Both the position numbers and the translations under genes were made by a program. Below are positions 1 through 10,032 of a stretch of DNA of 64,000 nt, one piece after another. The first letter of the stretch is position 1. Every line of letters starts with the position of its first letter. The DNA comes from Erpobdella octoculata (lineage: Eukaryota > Annelida > Clitellata > Hirudinida > Erpobdellidae): positions 31,479,967 to 31,543,966 of the forward strand of contig OZ022242.1 in assembly GCA_963978895.1 (NCBI GenBank). The letters run 5' to 3'. The notes under the pieces are model-generated. The model ran no database searches. It was given only the letters and a program-made list of their open reading frames with translations, and had not been told where the DNA came from.

Positions 1-62
<62 letters not shown>
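1..62. repeat. (TTA)n microsatellite
   Basis: A near-perfect TTA trinucleotide array runs from the window edge, so its full length is unknown. Confidence 0.95.
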
Positions 63-65
<3 letters not shown>

Positions 66-513
66 ATTATTACTACTTATTTTAGCATAACTATTATATT
101 GTTTTTACACGCTTTTATTTAACTTCATCTATTTGCTGTGTGTTTAATGGTTCGTATTTCCCAATCGAATTTTAGATCACAAGTCTTTTATTCAATTGAG
201 CTGAAATTTGGGATAGAGATGTATTATTGGTGACAATGCAATAGTTTAAAAAATTCGAGTCACAAAAATGTTTAATCAAAATATAATTACGAATAAAATT
301 TTTAATATGGGTGATATAATCCAACGTCATTTACGTACGAAAATCATATATATATAAATTGAATAAAATAAACTTTAAAAAATATAATATAACTGTTAAA
401 TTTTGCTTAATTGATATAATTTCGTAATTTTCTTGAAAAATTTATAAGAAATCTTTAAAAATTGATGGCAAATATCAAAGACTAAAACGTTGAAAATAAT
501 ACTATACTCATTT
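63..513. other. AT-rich sequence, no gene seen
   Basis: Both strands were read; there are only short open frames and homopolymer runs and no recognisable element. Confidence 0.6.
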
Positions 514-690
514 TTTTAAACACGGTTTTATTTAATTGCACTAAGAAGGATCAAATAAATTGTAAACATAAAAGCGTGGGACGCAGTTGTTGCGATTGTC
601 TCAGTGCAAAAGAAAGCGTCCCAAGCTTTTATGTTTGCAATGTATTTTATCTTTTTCAGTGCATTTAAATAAAATCGTGTGTTTAAAAAT
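514..690. repeat. Long imperfect inverted repeat, MITE-like hairpin
   Basis: The left arm (about 515-583) and right arm (about 616-687) are reverse complements over roughly 68 bp with scattered mismatches. They share cores such as ACATAAAAGC and GGGACGC beside the loop, and the loop is about 32 nt. The outer ends read TTTAAACAC and GTGTTTAAA. No clear target duplication was found. This looks like a foldback MITE; a hairpin RNA gene is the alternative. Confidence 0.65.
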
Positions 691-806
691 CTTTTTGTAT
701 TAATATTTTATTGAATTATAATTGAAATGCGCGTTTATAATGCATTAAATTATATTCCTTGTAATTATGCATTCTTATGCTGCTCCAAGCTGTTAAAGAA
801 TTGTTG

Positions 807-1058
807 TCAGTGCTGTCTTGGATTTTCCTTATCTTCATTGGCTTTTTCTATTTTCTTGTCCTTTTTTTCTTTTTCTTTATTTCTGGCTGACTGGTGAAGG
901 AAATAAACTCGAAAACTAGACAAAGTAGAAAGTTCGGATTTTTTTTGCATTATATTTGTGCCATAAAGATATTCCAGGGCGATTTTTGGTTTTTTCTTAA
1001 CTTGTATTATTTGTTGCTTAGGTACAAAACATATATCTGCCTCTAAGTTTCCCAGATG
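807..1058 (-). CDS. Possible terminal exon of an unrecognised protein
   Basis: An open frame on the minus strand follows a plausible 3' splice site (T-rich tract, then TTAAACAG just above 1058) and ends at a stop at 807. The product is lysine-rich and highly charged, especially at the C-terminus, with no domain I recognise. An upstream exon would lie at higher coordinates, where the sequence is AT-rich and then occupied by an LTR element. It may be a chance open frame. Confidence 0.25.
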   Translation of the reverse strand, partial: HLGNLEADICFVPKQQIIQVKKKPKIALEYLYGTNIMQKKSELSTLSSFRVYFLHQSARNKEKEKKDKKIEKANEDKENPRQH

Positions 1059-1501
1059 CTGTTTAACGCATATTATAAAAAAATTAAGATATCGGAAAGT
1101 AGTCAACTGACATAATTAAAATTAAAATCAGACAATGACTATTTAAAAAGATATTTGAGAACTATTTTTTTAGCCTTTAGTGCTTAGCCAAATGCTAACA
1201 ACAATGTACGGAAGCGCCAAGAAATAATTTAAAAAAATAAAAAAAAATTTTAAATTGTAAAATTTAAATTTTAAAACTGACCATTCTGCTTTCAAATTGT
1301 TAGCATTTATAAATTTATAGAAGTAAAAGAAAGTTAAGTGTTTAAATACAATAGTCAAAAATGCGGTGAAGTCCCTTCGAAATAAAACGAAGACTTTTGT
1401 AATTTTTTAGAAACAAGTTTTTAAAAATGCGCTAAAAACTGTTTTAAAAAAAGTGTTTTTTAATACTATAACACAGTGATTCTAGACTTTTTCAGAGAAC
1501 T
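1059..1501. other. AT-rich sequence, no gene seen
   Basis: Low-complexity A/T runs with short open frames only; nothing recognisable up to the LTR target site. Confidence 0.6.
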
Positions 1502-1506
1502 GTCGA

Positions 1507-1707
1507 TGTAACATATCTATGTTGAACATTCGATGTTCTTGATATATCTATGTTGGACATTCTATGTTCTTGGATGATAGTTGGACTTCTGCCTTGTTTC
1601 CTTTCAGTGGTCAATCTCGTGGTTGCTTCGTTGACTCGTTTGAATAAACTTGTGTGTATCTCATCCGTACATTTATTCTTTATATACATATATAATCGAA
1701 CACAACA
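1507..1707 (+). repeat. 5' LTR, 201 bp
   Basis: It matches 7023-7223 at 200 of 201 positions. It contains two tandem 31-bp units near the start, each built around an inverted GAACAT...ATGTTC type motif, and an AATAAA at about 1643, which could serve as promoter element and polyadenylation signal respectively. Confidence 0.95.
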
Positions 1708-2103
1708 TGGCGCAGTCGACAAATTACTCGATTTTTAAAAGTGATTATGAATTTCGCTTCGATGCCGCTAATCTAGCAAGCGAATGGCGACGGTTTATTC
1801 AAATGTTTCAGATTCACCTGATTGCAAGCGACTCTCTCAAGAAGACCGGCAACATTTTAGTAGCAATGCTTTTGAGTTTCCTCGGCCCTGATTCTCTTCC
1901 GATCTTCAACGCGTTCGACCTAGATGAATCGGACAGAAATTCCTATGAAGCAGTGGTCAAAAGGTTTGAAAAATTTTGTACACCAAAGACTAATGTCATT
2001 TCTGAGCGCGTGACATTTTGGCAGTTAACGCAGTCTTCAGACGAGTCAACAGAAGTATTTCTAATGAAGCTCCGAAATCAAGCACGGTCATGTGAGTTTG
2101 GAG
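1707..2103 (+). pseudogene. Gag, N-terminal half, interrupted by a hAT
   Basis: Gag appears to start at the ATG whose A is the last base of the 5' LTR (1707-1709), so the start codon overlaps the primer-binding site. The frame runs without stops to the hAT insertion at 2104, and the same frame resumes after the second copy of the 8-bp target duplication at 5234. The region corresponds to the capsid-like part of Gag (nucleocapsid core assembly). The hAT makes it non-functional unless the insert is precisely removed. Confidence 0.75.
1708..1720 (+). promoter_or_regulatory. Candidate tRNA primer-binding site
   Basis: The bases TGGCGCAGTCGAC directly abut the 5' LTR end. The first 11 complement a 3' tRNA end CGACTGCGCCA, which fits some serine tRNAs; I infer rather than prove the tRNA identity. 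Confidence 0.7.
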
Positions 2104-2363
2104 TAGAGGTGTGCGCGGGGATGACTTTTCGTCCCCATCCCCAACCGTCCCCGTGAGTGTCATCCCCATCCCCATCCATCCCCGCCATTATCGTCCCCAT
2201 CCCCAACCGTCCCCGCAGTGTTTCATCCCCATCCCCAACCATCCCCGCAGTCCATAAATCTTTCATCCCCATCCCCATCCGTCCCCGCACCGTTTATTCC
2301 CAATTTTTATTCAATCATGTACTAGTCATTATTTTTAACTTAAGTGTTTATATATATATATAA

Positions 2364-3989
2364 CTAGCAGTGCCCGTAGCGGCTTCGCTCGCATGAAATT
2401 AGAGAGTTTGAACCGTGCATCATTTTTTTAGGTCTCGGCTCGGCCCGTCGACGAATTAGCCCAGCCCGTTTTAAAAACCCAAACTCCTGGCCCGGCACAG
2501 CCCGTCTGAATTAGGCCCGGCCCATTTTTACAGGCCTAGAAGTTATTATTATTATTATTAAATGTAAATTTATAATGCGCTTTTTTTAAAAAGTCACAAA
2601 AGCGCGTAAGTTCTATATACTTGATGAAAAACTTCGGCCCGTCCCACCTTGACCTCAGGTTTGGCCCGGCCAAACTGAAGACCCTAAAATCACTAAAATA
2701 TCTATATATTTGATGAAAAACCTCGGCCCGTCCCACTTTGATTTAAGGTTTGGCCTGGCCCGTGTGAAGACTCTAAAATAACGGCTTGGCCCGGCCGATG
2801 ATAAACTGGACTTAGCTACTTTTAACCGGCACAAAACTTCAAAATGCTAATTTTTACATTTGTAGCACTTTCAGTTTGTGAGTAGCAGTTATTTTGAAAT
2901 CAAATAACCTTTATTTCCACCCCACATTTGAGGTCCTGGAAACCAAATTTTCAAAAAATGCTAAAACACGTATTTCATTATTTTTTGAGTAGAAACTAAA
3001 TACTAATTTTTACTTCTGTAGCATTAACAGTTTTTGAGTAGCAGCTACTTTAAAAACCAAATAACCCAAAAAATGATGAAACACGTATATCTTTTTTTTT
3101 TTGAGTAGATACTAAGTATTAATTTTTACATCTGTGGCAATTACAGTTGTTGAGTAGCAGTTACTTTAAAAACCAAATAACCCTATTTTCCACCCCACAT
3201 TTGAAGTCCTGGAAACCAAATTTTCAAAAAATTGTGAAACCCGTATATCATTATTTTTAGAGTAGAAACTAAATATTAATTTTTACTTTTGTAGCATTAA
3301 CAGTTTCTGAGTAGAAGCTACTTTAAAAACCAAATAACCCAATTTTCCAACCCACATTTGAGGTCCGGGAAACCAAATTTGTAAAAAAATGGTGAAACAC
3401 GTATATCTTTATTTTTAGAAAAGAAACTAAATAATAATTTTTACATCTGTGGTATTTACTGTTTTTGAGTAGCAGTTACTATAAAAGACAATTAGCCCTA
3501 TTTTCCACCCCACATTTGAAGTACTGGAAACCAAATTTTCAAAAAATGCTAAAACACGTATTTCATTATTTGTGGAGTAGAAACTAAATACTAATTTTTA
3601 TTCCTGTAACATTAACAGTTTTTGAGTAGAAGCTACTTTAAAAACCAAATAACCCAATTTTCCAACCCACATTTGAGGTCCGGGAAACCGAATTTTCAAA
3701 AAATGGTGAAACACATATCTTTTTATTTTTAAAAAAAAATCTATATACCAAATTTCAAAGTTTTCTCATTTTTGGTTTTCGAGATATACATTGTTTTAGA
3801 AAAAAGTTTGTTTTCCAGTTTTTTCCCCTCAGGAGCAAAATTTTCAAAAATCCTTTTTTAGCGGATGTTTACGCTATAAAAGTAATATAAGTTCCAAATT
3901 TCACGTTCCTAGGATGAGGCGTTTGAGCTCGGCGTTGATTATCAGTCAGTCAGTCAGTCAGTCAGGACATGTTCTTTTATATATATAGA
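2364..3989 (-). mobile_element. Non-autonomous Helitron-like element inside the hAT
   Basis: Read on the minus strand it begins A|TCTATATATATAAAAG and ends ...GGGCACTGCTAG|T, the TC/CTAG termini and A/T target of Helitrons. Next to the 5' end is a (GACT)n run. The interior holds a 157-160-bp tandem repeat (about 2870-3720) and a GGCCCG-rich block (about 2430-2810). Related ends recur at 19660-19693 and 26092. No helicase or Rep coding is present. Confidence 0.75.
2870..3720. repeat. Tandem repeat, unit about 157-160 bp
   Basis: The phrase GAGTAGCAGTTACTTTAAAA and its variants recurs near 2879, 3034, 3149, 3308, 3465 and 3624, each followed by CCACCCCACATTTGAGGTCC-like sequence. Diverged relatives occur at 22255-22420 and 25230-25740. 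Confidence 0.8.
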
Positions 3990-4026
3990 TTGTAATTACA
4001 CTGTAATAGGAATCAATACAATTTAT

Positions 4027-4793
4027 TTATTTGAGACCATGAATAAATAAAAGTCCATCAACGTTTTTTTTACTTAGCTGAGTTCGTCTATCATTTATTG
4101 TTAGTCCACCCATTGAAAATACTCTTTCAGAATATGTGCTTGCTGCTGGCACATTCAAAATATTTTCTGTGACTTGGGATAGTTTTGGCCATTTCTTTGA
4201 GTTTTTTTCCCAAAAACTGAGCAAATCACCTTTTACACCTTCTTCCTTTAATGCCAAATAGTCAGCAACCTTATAAAAATAATTAACATTGTGAAACTAG
4301 TTGCTCATGTAAGCAAAAGTAATTAATAACAATGAACCAGTCTAAAAAAAACTTTCTTGCTTTTAATATAAAGATAATTTAATAATAAAACTTACTTCAT
4401 TCGAAAATGAACTTGTTGACGTTGTGGTGTACAAGCTGGCATAAAAGTCGTCCTCAAGTTTTCTTTTTTTGACGGGTTGTTGTTCTGAAAAGTCATCTTG
4501 TGGCTCAGAATTTACTGTTATGTCATCTACCAGCTTTTGTAGATCTGTATATGACTATATGACAACAGACTTTTCTGTGGCACTGGTGATTGTGACATAC
4601 AAAAATCGATGTGAGTGCTTAACCCACTGGTACCATCGCAAGATTTCCACTTCAGAATTGAGTTGCATTTTTCACATTTAACGAATGCGTTATCGTTACT
4701 ACTCTGACTAGCGACTAGCAGGACTAGCTTGAAAGAATGACTTCCAAACAATACTCTTTCCTTTGTCACATTCGTATGTACTGACACGATCAC
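4027..4793 (-). pseudogene. hAT transposase remnants (BED finger and hATC domain)
   Basis: 4027-4257 encodes a hAT C-terminal dimerisation block with the pattern VPAASTYSERVFSMGG followed by RR and L residues. 4560-4793 encodes a BED-type finger with C-x2-C, then GTS-L and H-x3-C spacing. The intervening RNase H-like catalytic core is missing, so this copy cannot mobilise itself. Confidence 0.8.
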
Positions 4794-5233
4794 TGTTGGA
4801 GTTAACTAATTTTTGAATGTCAGCCTTTTCCATATATAACTTGAAATTCGAACTACGATTTCGAAAATTAAACAAATAATGCAACCTACGACTCGAAAAC
4901 TTTCGGTAATTCATTATCAGCGATAAACAACGGCGCGTTGCCAAGATTAAAAAACGTTAGCAATGATAATTATTACTTGATACATTTTCGGTAAAGTAAA
5001 AAATAATTATTTTTATAAAATAAAATAATTTTAATTTTGTGGTGATACCGCAAAAACTCGTCCCCATCCCCGCGGTAGTCCCGCAACGTTTTTTTCCATC
5101 CCCGCGGTAACCCCGCAAAGTCGTCCCCAATACCGCGGTATCCCCACCTCGTTCGTCCCCATTTCCGCGGAATTACCGCAAAATCCGCGGTATTCCCGCC
5201 GTCCCCACTACCGTGCACACCTCTAGTTTGGAG

Positions 5234-5922
5234 ACCAGCTCGAACCGATGATCAGAGACAGAATTGTACTCGGATGTGCCGATAGGACTCTGCTCGAAAG
5301 ATTTCTCCGAGAAGACGAACTTACATTAGAACAAGCGATAAAAATCTGCCGATCAGCGGAATCTGTAAAGAACCAGGTAAAAGTCATCAATGGCGAAAAC
5401 GAACCAGCGGTCTTTGCAGTCAGGAAAGAAAGTACGACACCCCTGCAACCAGGTTGGGCAACGTATCAATGTGGAAACTGCGGCGGAACTCACCCTCCCA
5501 AGAAATGCCCGGCATTTGGAAAACAGTGCCTCTCCTGTGGAAAGCATAACCACTATGCTAAATTCTGTCGAGGAGCTCAAATTTATCAACGCGGATCGGA
5601 ACGTCAAAAAGCACATGGATCCCCTGCAGTCCACGAGTTACAGGACACCTTCTACATCAACACATGTCAAACGTTACAGAAGACAAAGGCCTGGTGGAAA
5701 GAACTTGTTGTTGGAGGAATAAAGGTACGATGCAAGCTAGACACTGGAGCGGAGGTAAACATATTGCCCAAAACCGTTTGGAATAAAATGAGAAGTCGAC
5801 CAGCCCTTCGTCAAACCAAGGCAGTACTCACATCGTTCAGCAATGCCAGTGTAAACCCGGTTGGAGTGGTAACTCTATCAGTTGTCCACACTCAAAGATG
5901 TGTGCCAATACAATTTTTTTAG
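5234..5922 (+). pseudogene. Gag C-terminal part with two zinc knuckles and retroviral-type protease
   Basis: The frame continues Gag after the hAT. Two CCHC knuckles (CGNCGGTHPPKKC and CLSCGKHNHYAKFC, around 5470-5570) bind nucleic acid. The aspartic protease follows, with KLDTGAEVNILP at about 5732-5768; D of DTGA is the catalytic residue. The frame stops at 5920-5922 right after a run of seven T, and the rest of the protease continues one frame back. Either one T was lost, or the T TTT TTT heptamer supports a -1 ribosomal shift. Confidence 0.88.
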
Positions 5923-7001
5923 TCAGCCATCCTGCTTCTCCTATTCTAGGTCTTCCCAGCTGCCAGGAGTTGAACTTGATTAGAAGGGTTGATCAAGTGA
6001 TGACACATTCATCAAAGAACATCTTCAATGAGTTCAAAGACAGAAAATCCTCTGCTTGGCATGCAACACCAGCTACTTGGAAAACTACGTCGGCCACGAC
6101 AGGACCGCGATACATCAGAGGAATGCAGCCGTTTAGAAAAGAACTGAAGAACAGATCTTCAAAACAGCAACAGTCATATTCCCGGCAGAAGAAGGACCAG
6201 CAACTCCAACCATTGCAGCAGAGCAACCAAAAGTTGCAGCAAGCAAAGTATGGCCGACAGTTGCAGCAAGACAACCGTCAGCCGCAACGTGACAACCGCC
6301 AGCAGCATCATGAACCAAGTCAGCAACAGTACCAGCTCCGTCAGCAACAGTATCAGCCGCGTCAGCAGCAGCAGTACCAGCCACGTCAGCAGCAATATGA
6401 GCAGATCCAACAGTCTCGTCAACAGCAACAAGCGTGGGGTCCTCGACCACAGAGGACACCTAAAGTAGGAGGAAGATGTTACTCTGGTAAAGGATCAAAA
6501 GGTTATTCTGAACAAAGATCCAGAAGTCAGCAACAACATGAAGTTTTTCCACATGAGTCTCAACTGCTCCCCCGAGTCATCCATGGAAAAAATCAACTCC
6601 AAAAGTTGCAAAGAAAGCAGAAATCGTATTATGACAGGTCTGTTCACAATTTACCCAAATTGCAACCTGAAGAAACCGTCAAAATCCGTCACCATGGCCA
6701 GTGGATTCCAGGTCAGGTCAAGTTTAAACATGGCACTCCTCGTTCATATGTGGTGCAGACGGACGCAGGTGGAGAACTGAAAAGAAATCGTCGACATCTC
6801 ATTTCAACTAAAGAACCTGGTCCAACTCAGGTAACCCCAGCATCTGATGACTATCCAGAAACTCCGGATGAGGCAGCACAACTGAATTTAGATCAGCACC
6901 AGACGGAAGCAGATGTAGAACCAGGTGAAGACATGTCTCGAAGTTATGTTACCAGATCAGGAAGGCTGTCAAGACCTCCAGTCAGATTTGTTGAACTTTA
7001 A
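5898..7001 (+). CDS. Protease end, glutamine-rich linker and integrase C-terminal region
   Basis: The frame first gives the protease end (ILGLPSCQELNLI, typical of Gypsy proteases), then a short pre-RT segment. It passes directly to a glutamine-rich tract (about 6160-6430, CAG/CAA codons). It ends with an integrase C-terminal module (YYDRSVHNL, then RSYVV and RNRRHL), which in Mag-type elements contacts DNA. Reverse transcriptase, RNase H and the DDE integrase core are absent. The frame is still open for 367 codons and ends just before the polypurine tract. It begins through the preceding frame, not at its own ATG. Confidence 0.75.
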   Translation: MCANTIFLVSHPASPILGLPSCQELNLIRRVDQVMTHSSKNIFNEFKDRKSSAWHATPATWKTTSATTGPRYIRGMQPFRKELKNRSSKQQQSYSRQKKDQQLQPLQQSNQKLQQAKYGRQLQQDNRQPQRDNRQQHHEPSQQQYQLRQQQYQPRQQQQYQPRQQQYEQIQQSRQQQQAWGPRPQRTPKVGGRCYSGKGSKGYSEQRSRSQQQHEVFPHESQLLPRVIHGKNQLQKLQRKQKSYYDRSVHNLPKLQPEETVKIRHHGQWIPGQVKFKHGTPRSYVVQTDAGGELKRNRRHLISTKEPGPTQVTPASDDYPETPDEAAQLNLDQHQTEADVEPGEDMSRSYVTRSGRLSRPPVRFVEL

Positions 7002-7012
7002 AAAAAAATCTT

Positions 7013-7022
7013 AGGGAGGAGG
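7013..7022 (+). promoter_or_regulatory. Polypurine tract of the LTR element
   Basis: AGGGAGGAGG directly precedes the 3' LTR, the expected plus-strand primer site. Confidence 0.85.
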
Positions 7023-7223
7023 TGTAACATATCTATGTTGAACATTCGATGTTCTTGATATATCTATGTTGGACATTCTATGTTCTTGGATGATAGTTGG
7101 ACTTCTGCCTTGTTCCCTTTCAGTGGTCAATCTCGTGGTTGCTTCGTTGACTCGTTTGAATAAACTTGTGTGTATCTCATCCGTACATTTATTCTTTATA
7201 TACATATATAATCGAACACAACA
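7023..7223 (+). repeat. 3' LTR, 201 bp
   Basis: It has one difference from the 5' LTR (TTTCC against TTCCC in the middle) and is followed by the target duplication GTCGA. Confidence 0.95.
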
Positions 7224-7269
7224 GTCGAAAAACAAAAACATAAAGGATTTTCGAAAAACAAAGTTTTTC

Positions 7270-7457
7270 ACGGCTAACTTGCTTATTATTATTATTATTA
7301 TGGCGGAGGAGGCGGTTATGATGATGATTATGATGACGACTAAAGTAATTTATTCAATCATCATCCTCATAATCGTCATTATCATCATCAGCATCATCAT
7401 CATCATCATCATCATCACCATCATCATCACCAACACCACCATCATCACCAACACCAC

Positions 7458-7512
<55 letters not shown>

Positions 7513-7535
7513 TACAACAACAACAACAACAACAA

Positions 7536-7592
<57 letters not shown>

Positions 7593-7605
7593 TACCATCA
7601 TCACT
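7270..7605. repeat. (ATC)n / (ATT)n compound microsatellite
   Basis: ATT repeats are followed by long ATC runs interrupted by CACCA and CAA blocks. The open frames here are repeat artefacts. Confidence 0.95.
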
Positions 7606-7740
7606 TACTCATCACCGGATGTCTCCGGAATGAGCAATCAAGGAGAGAAGAAGTGGTTATAGCAGCATATATCTTTCGCCCAACGCTTCATTAACCGGTC
7701 TACTGTAGAGTTATAATGCCACTTTACATTCAAGCAAACT

Positions 7741-7843
7741 TCTCTGTGAGTTTACAGTAGTGTACAGTTGTCACACTATTTACACTGTTGTACATTACTG
7801 TACACTACTGTGCTCCACTGTACACTATTGTACACTCCATCAC
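7741..7843. repeat. Short degenerate minisatellite
   Basis: Variants of TGTACACTACTG recur about eight times. The rest of 7844-8573 is AT-rich with no gene seen. Confidence 0.7.
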
Positions 7844-8573
7844 TACCGTCTTGCGTTTTTTTGTTCAATTTTTTTTATTATAAGCTAAAACAGGAACAAA
7901 AACGTGTTTGTATAAAGTTACAATATATAATTTACAGTCTTTGGTAGAAGGTTTGATGGGAATAATAAAAATAACAATACAAAGTTTAGAGATTTCCTTT
8001 TATAGCAATGTTTTTGTTTACAATTTTTTAGTCTCATTTTTTGGCCAAATGACCTGCCGGATGTTACTTACATTAAATCGACGTCGCACTTTATTTTCGG
8101 CTTCTCATACAAAGCTTAGCAAGCATAAAAAAGAAACGCACAAAAAAAAGTTAGGAATTTTTATTCAAGGCAATATTTGTTTTGATTACATTGCGGAATA
8201 TAAACAACCTCATTTCTTTTCTTCTTCTTTTTTAAACTAGCCAATATGAAATTTTTCTTGTTTGCTGAAGCCTTTAATCCAAGAATCCCAATATACATTT
8301 TTTTATTTTTTTTATTATCTTTTATTGTCACGTGTCCTATTATAATGCTTTCTCGTTACAGCTCAAGAATGTTTTTAAACGCTCGCTAAGCATTCATCGT
8401 GCTCACGCAAGTGGTTCGGGGTTAAACCCCTCTCCCACCCTATTCCTCTCATCCAAATTTTAAAAAATTTGTTAAGAATAAAAAATTGACTTTTGATGGG
8501 TAACTTTTAAATTTCAAAACTAAATTACTTAAAAAATTGGTTTTTTAAAACCATTTCAAAGAAATAACACTCC

Positions 8574-8730
8574 TCAGCATGGGTTACATGGGTATCCTAT
8601 AATAATATGTTTAATAATGCGTATCCTATAATATTAATTTTAATAATGGGTAGCCTTTAATTATATATTAAATAATGGGTATCCTATAACAATATATTTA
8701 AAAATGGGTATCCTATAAAAAAATATTTAA
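8574..8730. repeat. Minisatellite of about 35-bp units
   Basis: About five units carry the phrase ATGGGTATCCTATAA followed by an AT-rich spacer; the array ends exactly at the Helitron terminus at 8731. Confidence 0.8.
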
Positions 8731-9057
8731 CTAGCGGGGTACCCGGCGTTGCTCGGGGTTTTTAAAGGGTTTTCCAATGTTTGTTTTTCTCGCTCCCGTT
8801 TCCTTCCCCGCTTGCGCTCCCGCTCCTGGTGGTTTTCTCGTTCCCGATTTCTCTCCCGTTCGTTCCTAGTAACTTTCCTGCTTCTGGTCGTTTTCCCGCT
8901 CCCGGTTGCTTTCTCGCTCCGGTCTTTTTCCCGCTCCCAGTCGCTTTCCCGATCCCGGACGCTTTCTCGCTTGCTTTTCAGTTCCCTGTTGTATTCCCGC
9001 TCTCGCTTGTTTTTCCGTTACCTGTCGCTTTCCCGCTCACCTTTTCGCTCTGAGTAG
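8731..9057 (-). mobile_element. Helitron 3' portion (minus orientation)
   Basis: On the minus strand the end reads CCGGGTACCCCGCTAG followed by A, with a short GC hairpin before CTAG. The body is (CTCCCG/CTTTCC)-rich, as in the elements at 42984-43885 and 61758-62150. The part proximal to the 5' end has been replaced or expanded into the adjoining (TACA)n array. Confidence 0.7.
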
Positions 9058-9987
9058 CATACATACATACATACATACATACATACATACATACATACAT
9101 ACATACATACATACATACATACATACATACATACATACATACATACATACATACATACATACATACATACATACATACATACATACATACATACATACAT
9201 ACATACATACATACATACATACATACATACATACATACATACATACATACATACATACATACATACATACATACATACATACATACATACATACATACAT
9301 ACATACATACATACATACATACATACATACATACATACATACATACATACATACATACATACATACATACATACATACATACATACATACATACATACAT
9401 ACATACATACATACATACCTACATACCTACATACATACATACATACATACATACATACATACATACATACATACATACATACATACATACATACATACAT
9501 ACATACATACATACATACATACATACATACATACATACATACATACATACATACATACATACATACATACATACATACATACATACATACATACATACAT
9601 ACATACATACATACATACATACATACATACATACATACATACATACATACATACATACATACATACATACATACATACATACATACATACATACATACAT
9701 ACATACATACATACATACATACATACATACATACATACATACATACATACATACATACATACATACATACATACATACATACATACATACATACATACAT
9801 ACATACATACATACATACATACATACATACATACATACATACATACATACATACATACATACATACATACATACATACATACATACATACATACATACAT
9901 ACATACATACATACATACATACATACATACATACATACATACATACATACATACATACATACATACATACATACATACATACATACA

Positions 9988-10021
<34 letters not shown>

Positions 10022-10031
10022 CATACATATA
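9058..10031. repeat. (TACA)n array, about 970 bp
   Basis: A nearly pure TACA array with two C-for-A changes near 9419-9427 and TATA changes at its right end. Apparent proteins here (HTYI or MYVC repeats) are artefacts. Confidence 0.97.
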
Positions 10032-10032
10032 T

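Larger units (their letters stand above)
2104..5225 (-). mobile_element. hAT DNA transposon inserted in gag, internally deleted
   Basis: Terminal inverted repeats TAGAGGTGTGC are flanked by a perfect 8-bp duplication GTTTGGAG (2096-2103, 5226-5233), diagnostic of hAT. C-rich subterminal repeats (GTCCCCATCCCC type) lie at about 2130-2290 and 5040-5215. Minus-strand remnants of a BED finger (about 4560-4793) and of the C-terminal dimerisation domain (4027-4257) are present, but the catalytic middle is absent. A Helitron-like element (2364-3989) lies inside it. Confidence 0.93.
1507..7223 (+). mobile_element. Mag-like Gypsy LTR retrotransposon, internally deleted
   Basis: Two 201-bp LTRs (1507-1707, 7023-7223) differ at one base, start TG and end CA, and are bounded by a perfect 5-bp duplication GTCGA (1502-1506 and 7224-7228). 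A primer-binding site directly follows the 5' LTR and a purine-rich tract precedes the 3' LTR. Inside are Gag, two zinc knuckles, an aspartic protease with DTGA, then a glutamine-rich stretch and the integrase C-terminal region. The reverse transcriptase, RNase H and integrase core are missing, so it is non-autonomous. A 3.1-kb hAT interrupts gag. LTR identity implies a recent insertion. The Mag assignment rests on the zinc knuckle/protease layout and the integrase C-terminal pattern and is inference. Confidence 0.93.

Noticed and set aside
6133..6459. Leu/Ala-rich minus-strand frames
   Set aside because: They are antisense of the CAG/CAA glutamine codons in the LTR element.
8380..8460. tRNA-like GGTTCGGGGTTAAACCCC
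   Set aside because: A T-arm-like hairpin alone; the rest does not fold as a tRNA and no second copy was seen.
8749..9057. Arg/Ser-rich frame resembling an SR protein (also near 61780-62040)
   Set aside because: It comes from the CTCCCG/CTTTCC repeat inside a Helitron; all frames stay open and there is no conserved domain.
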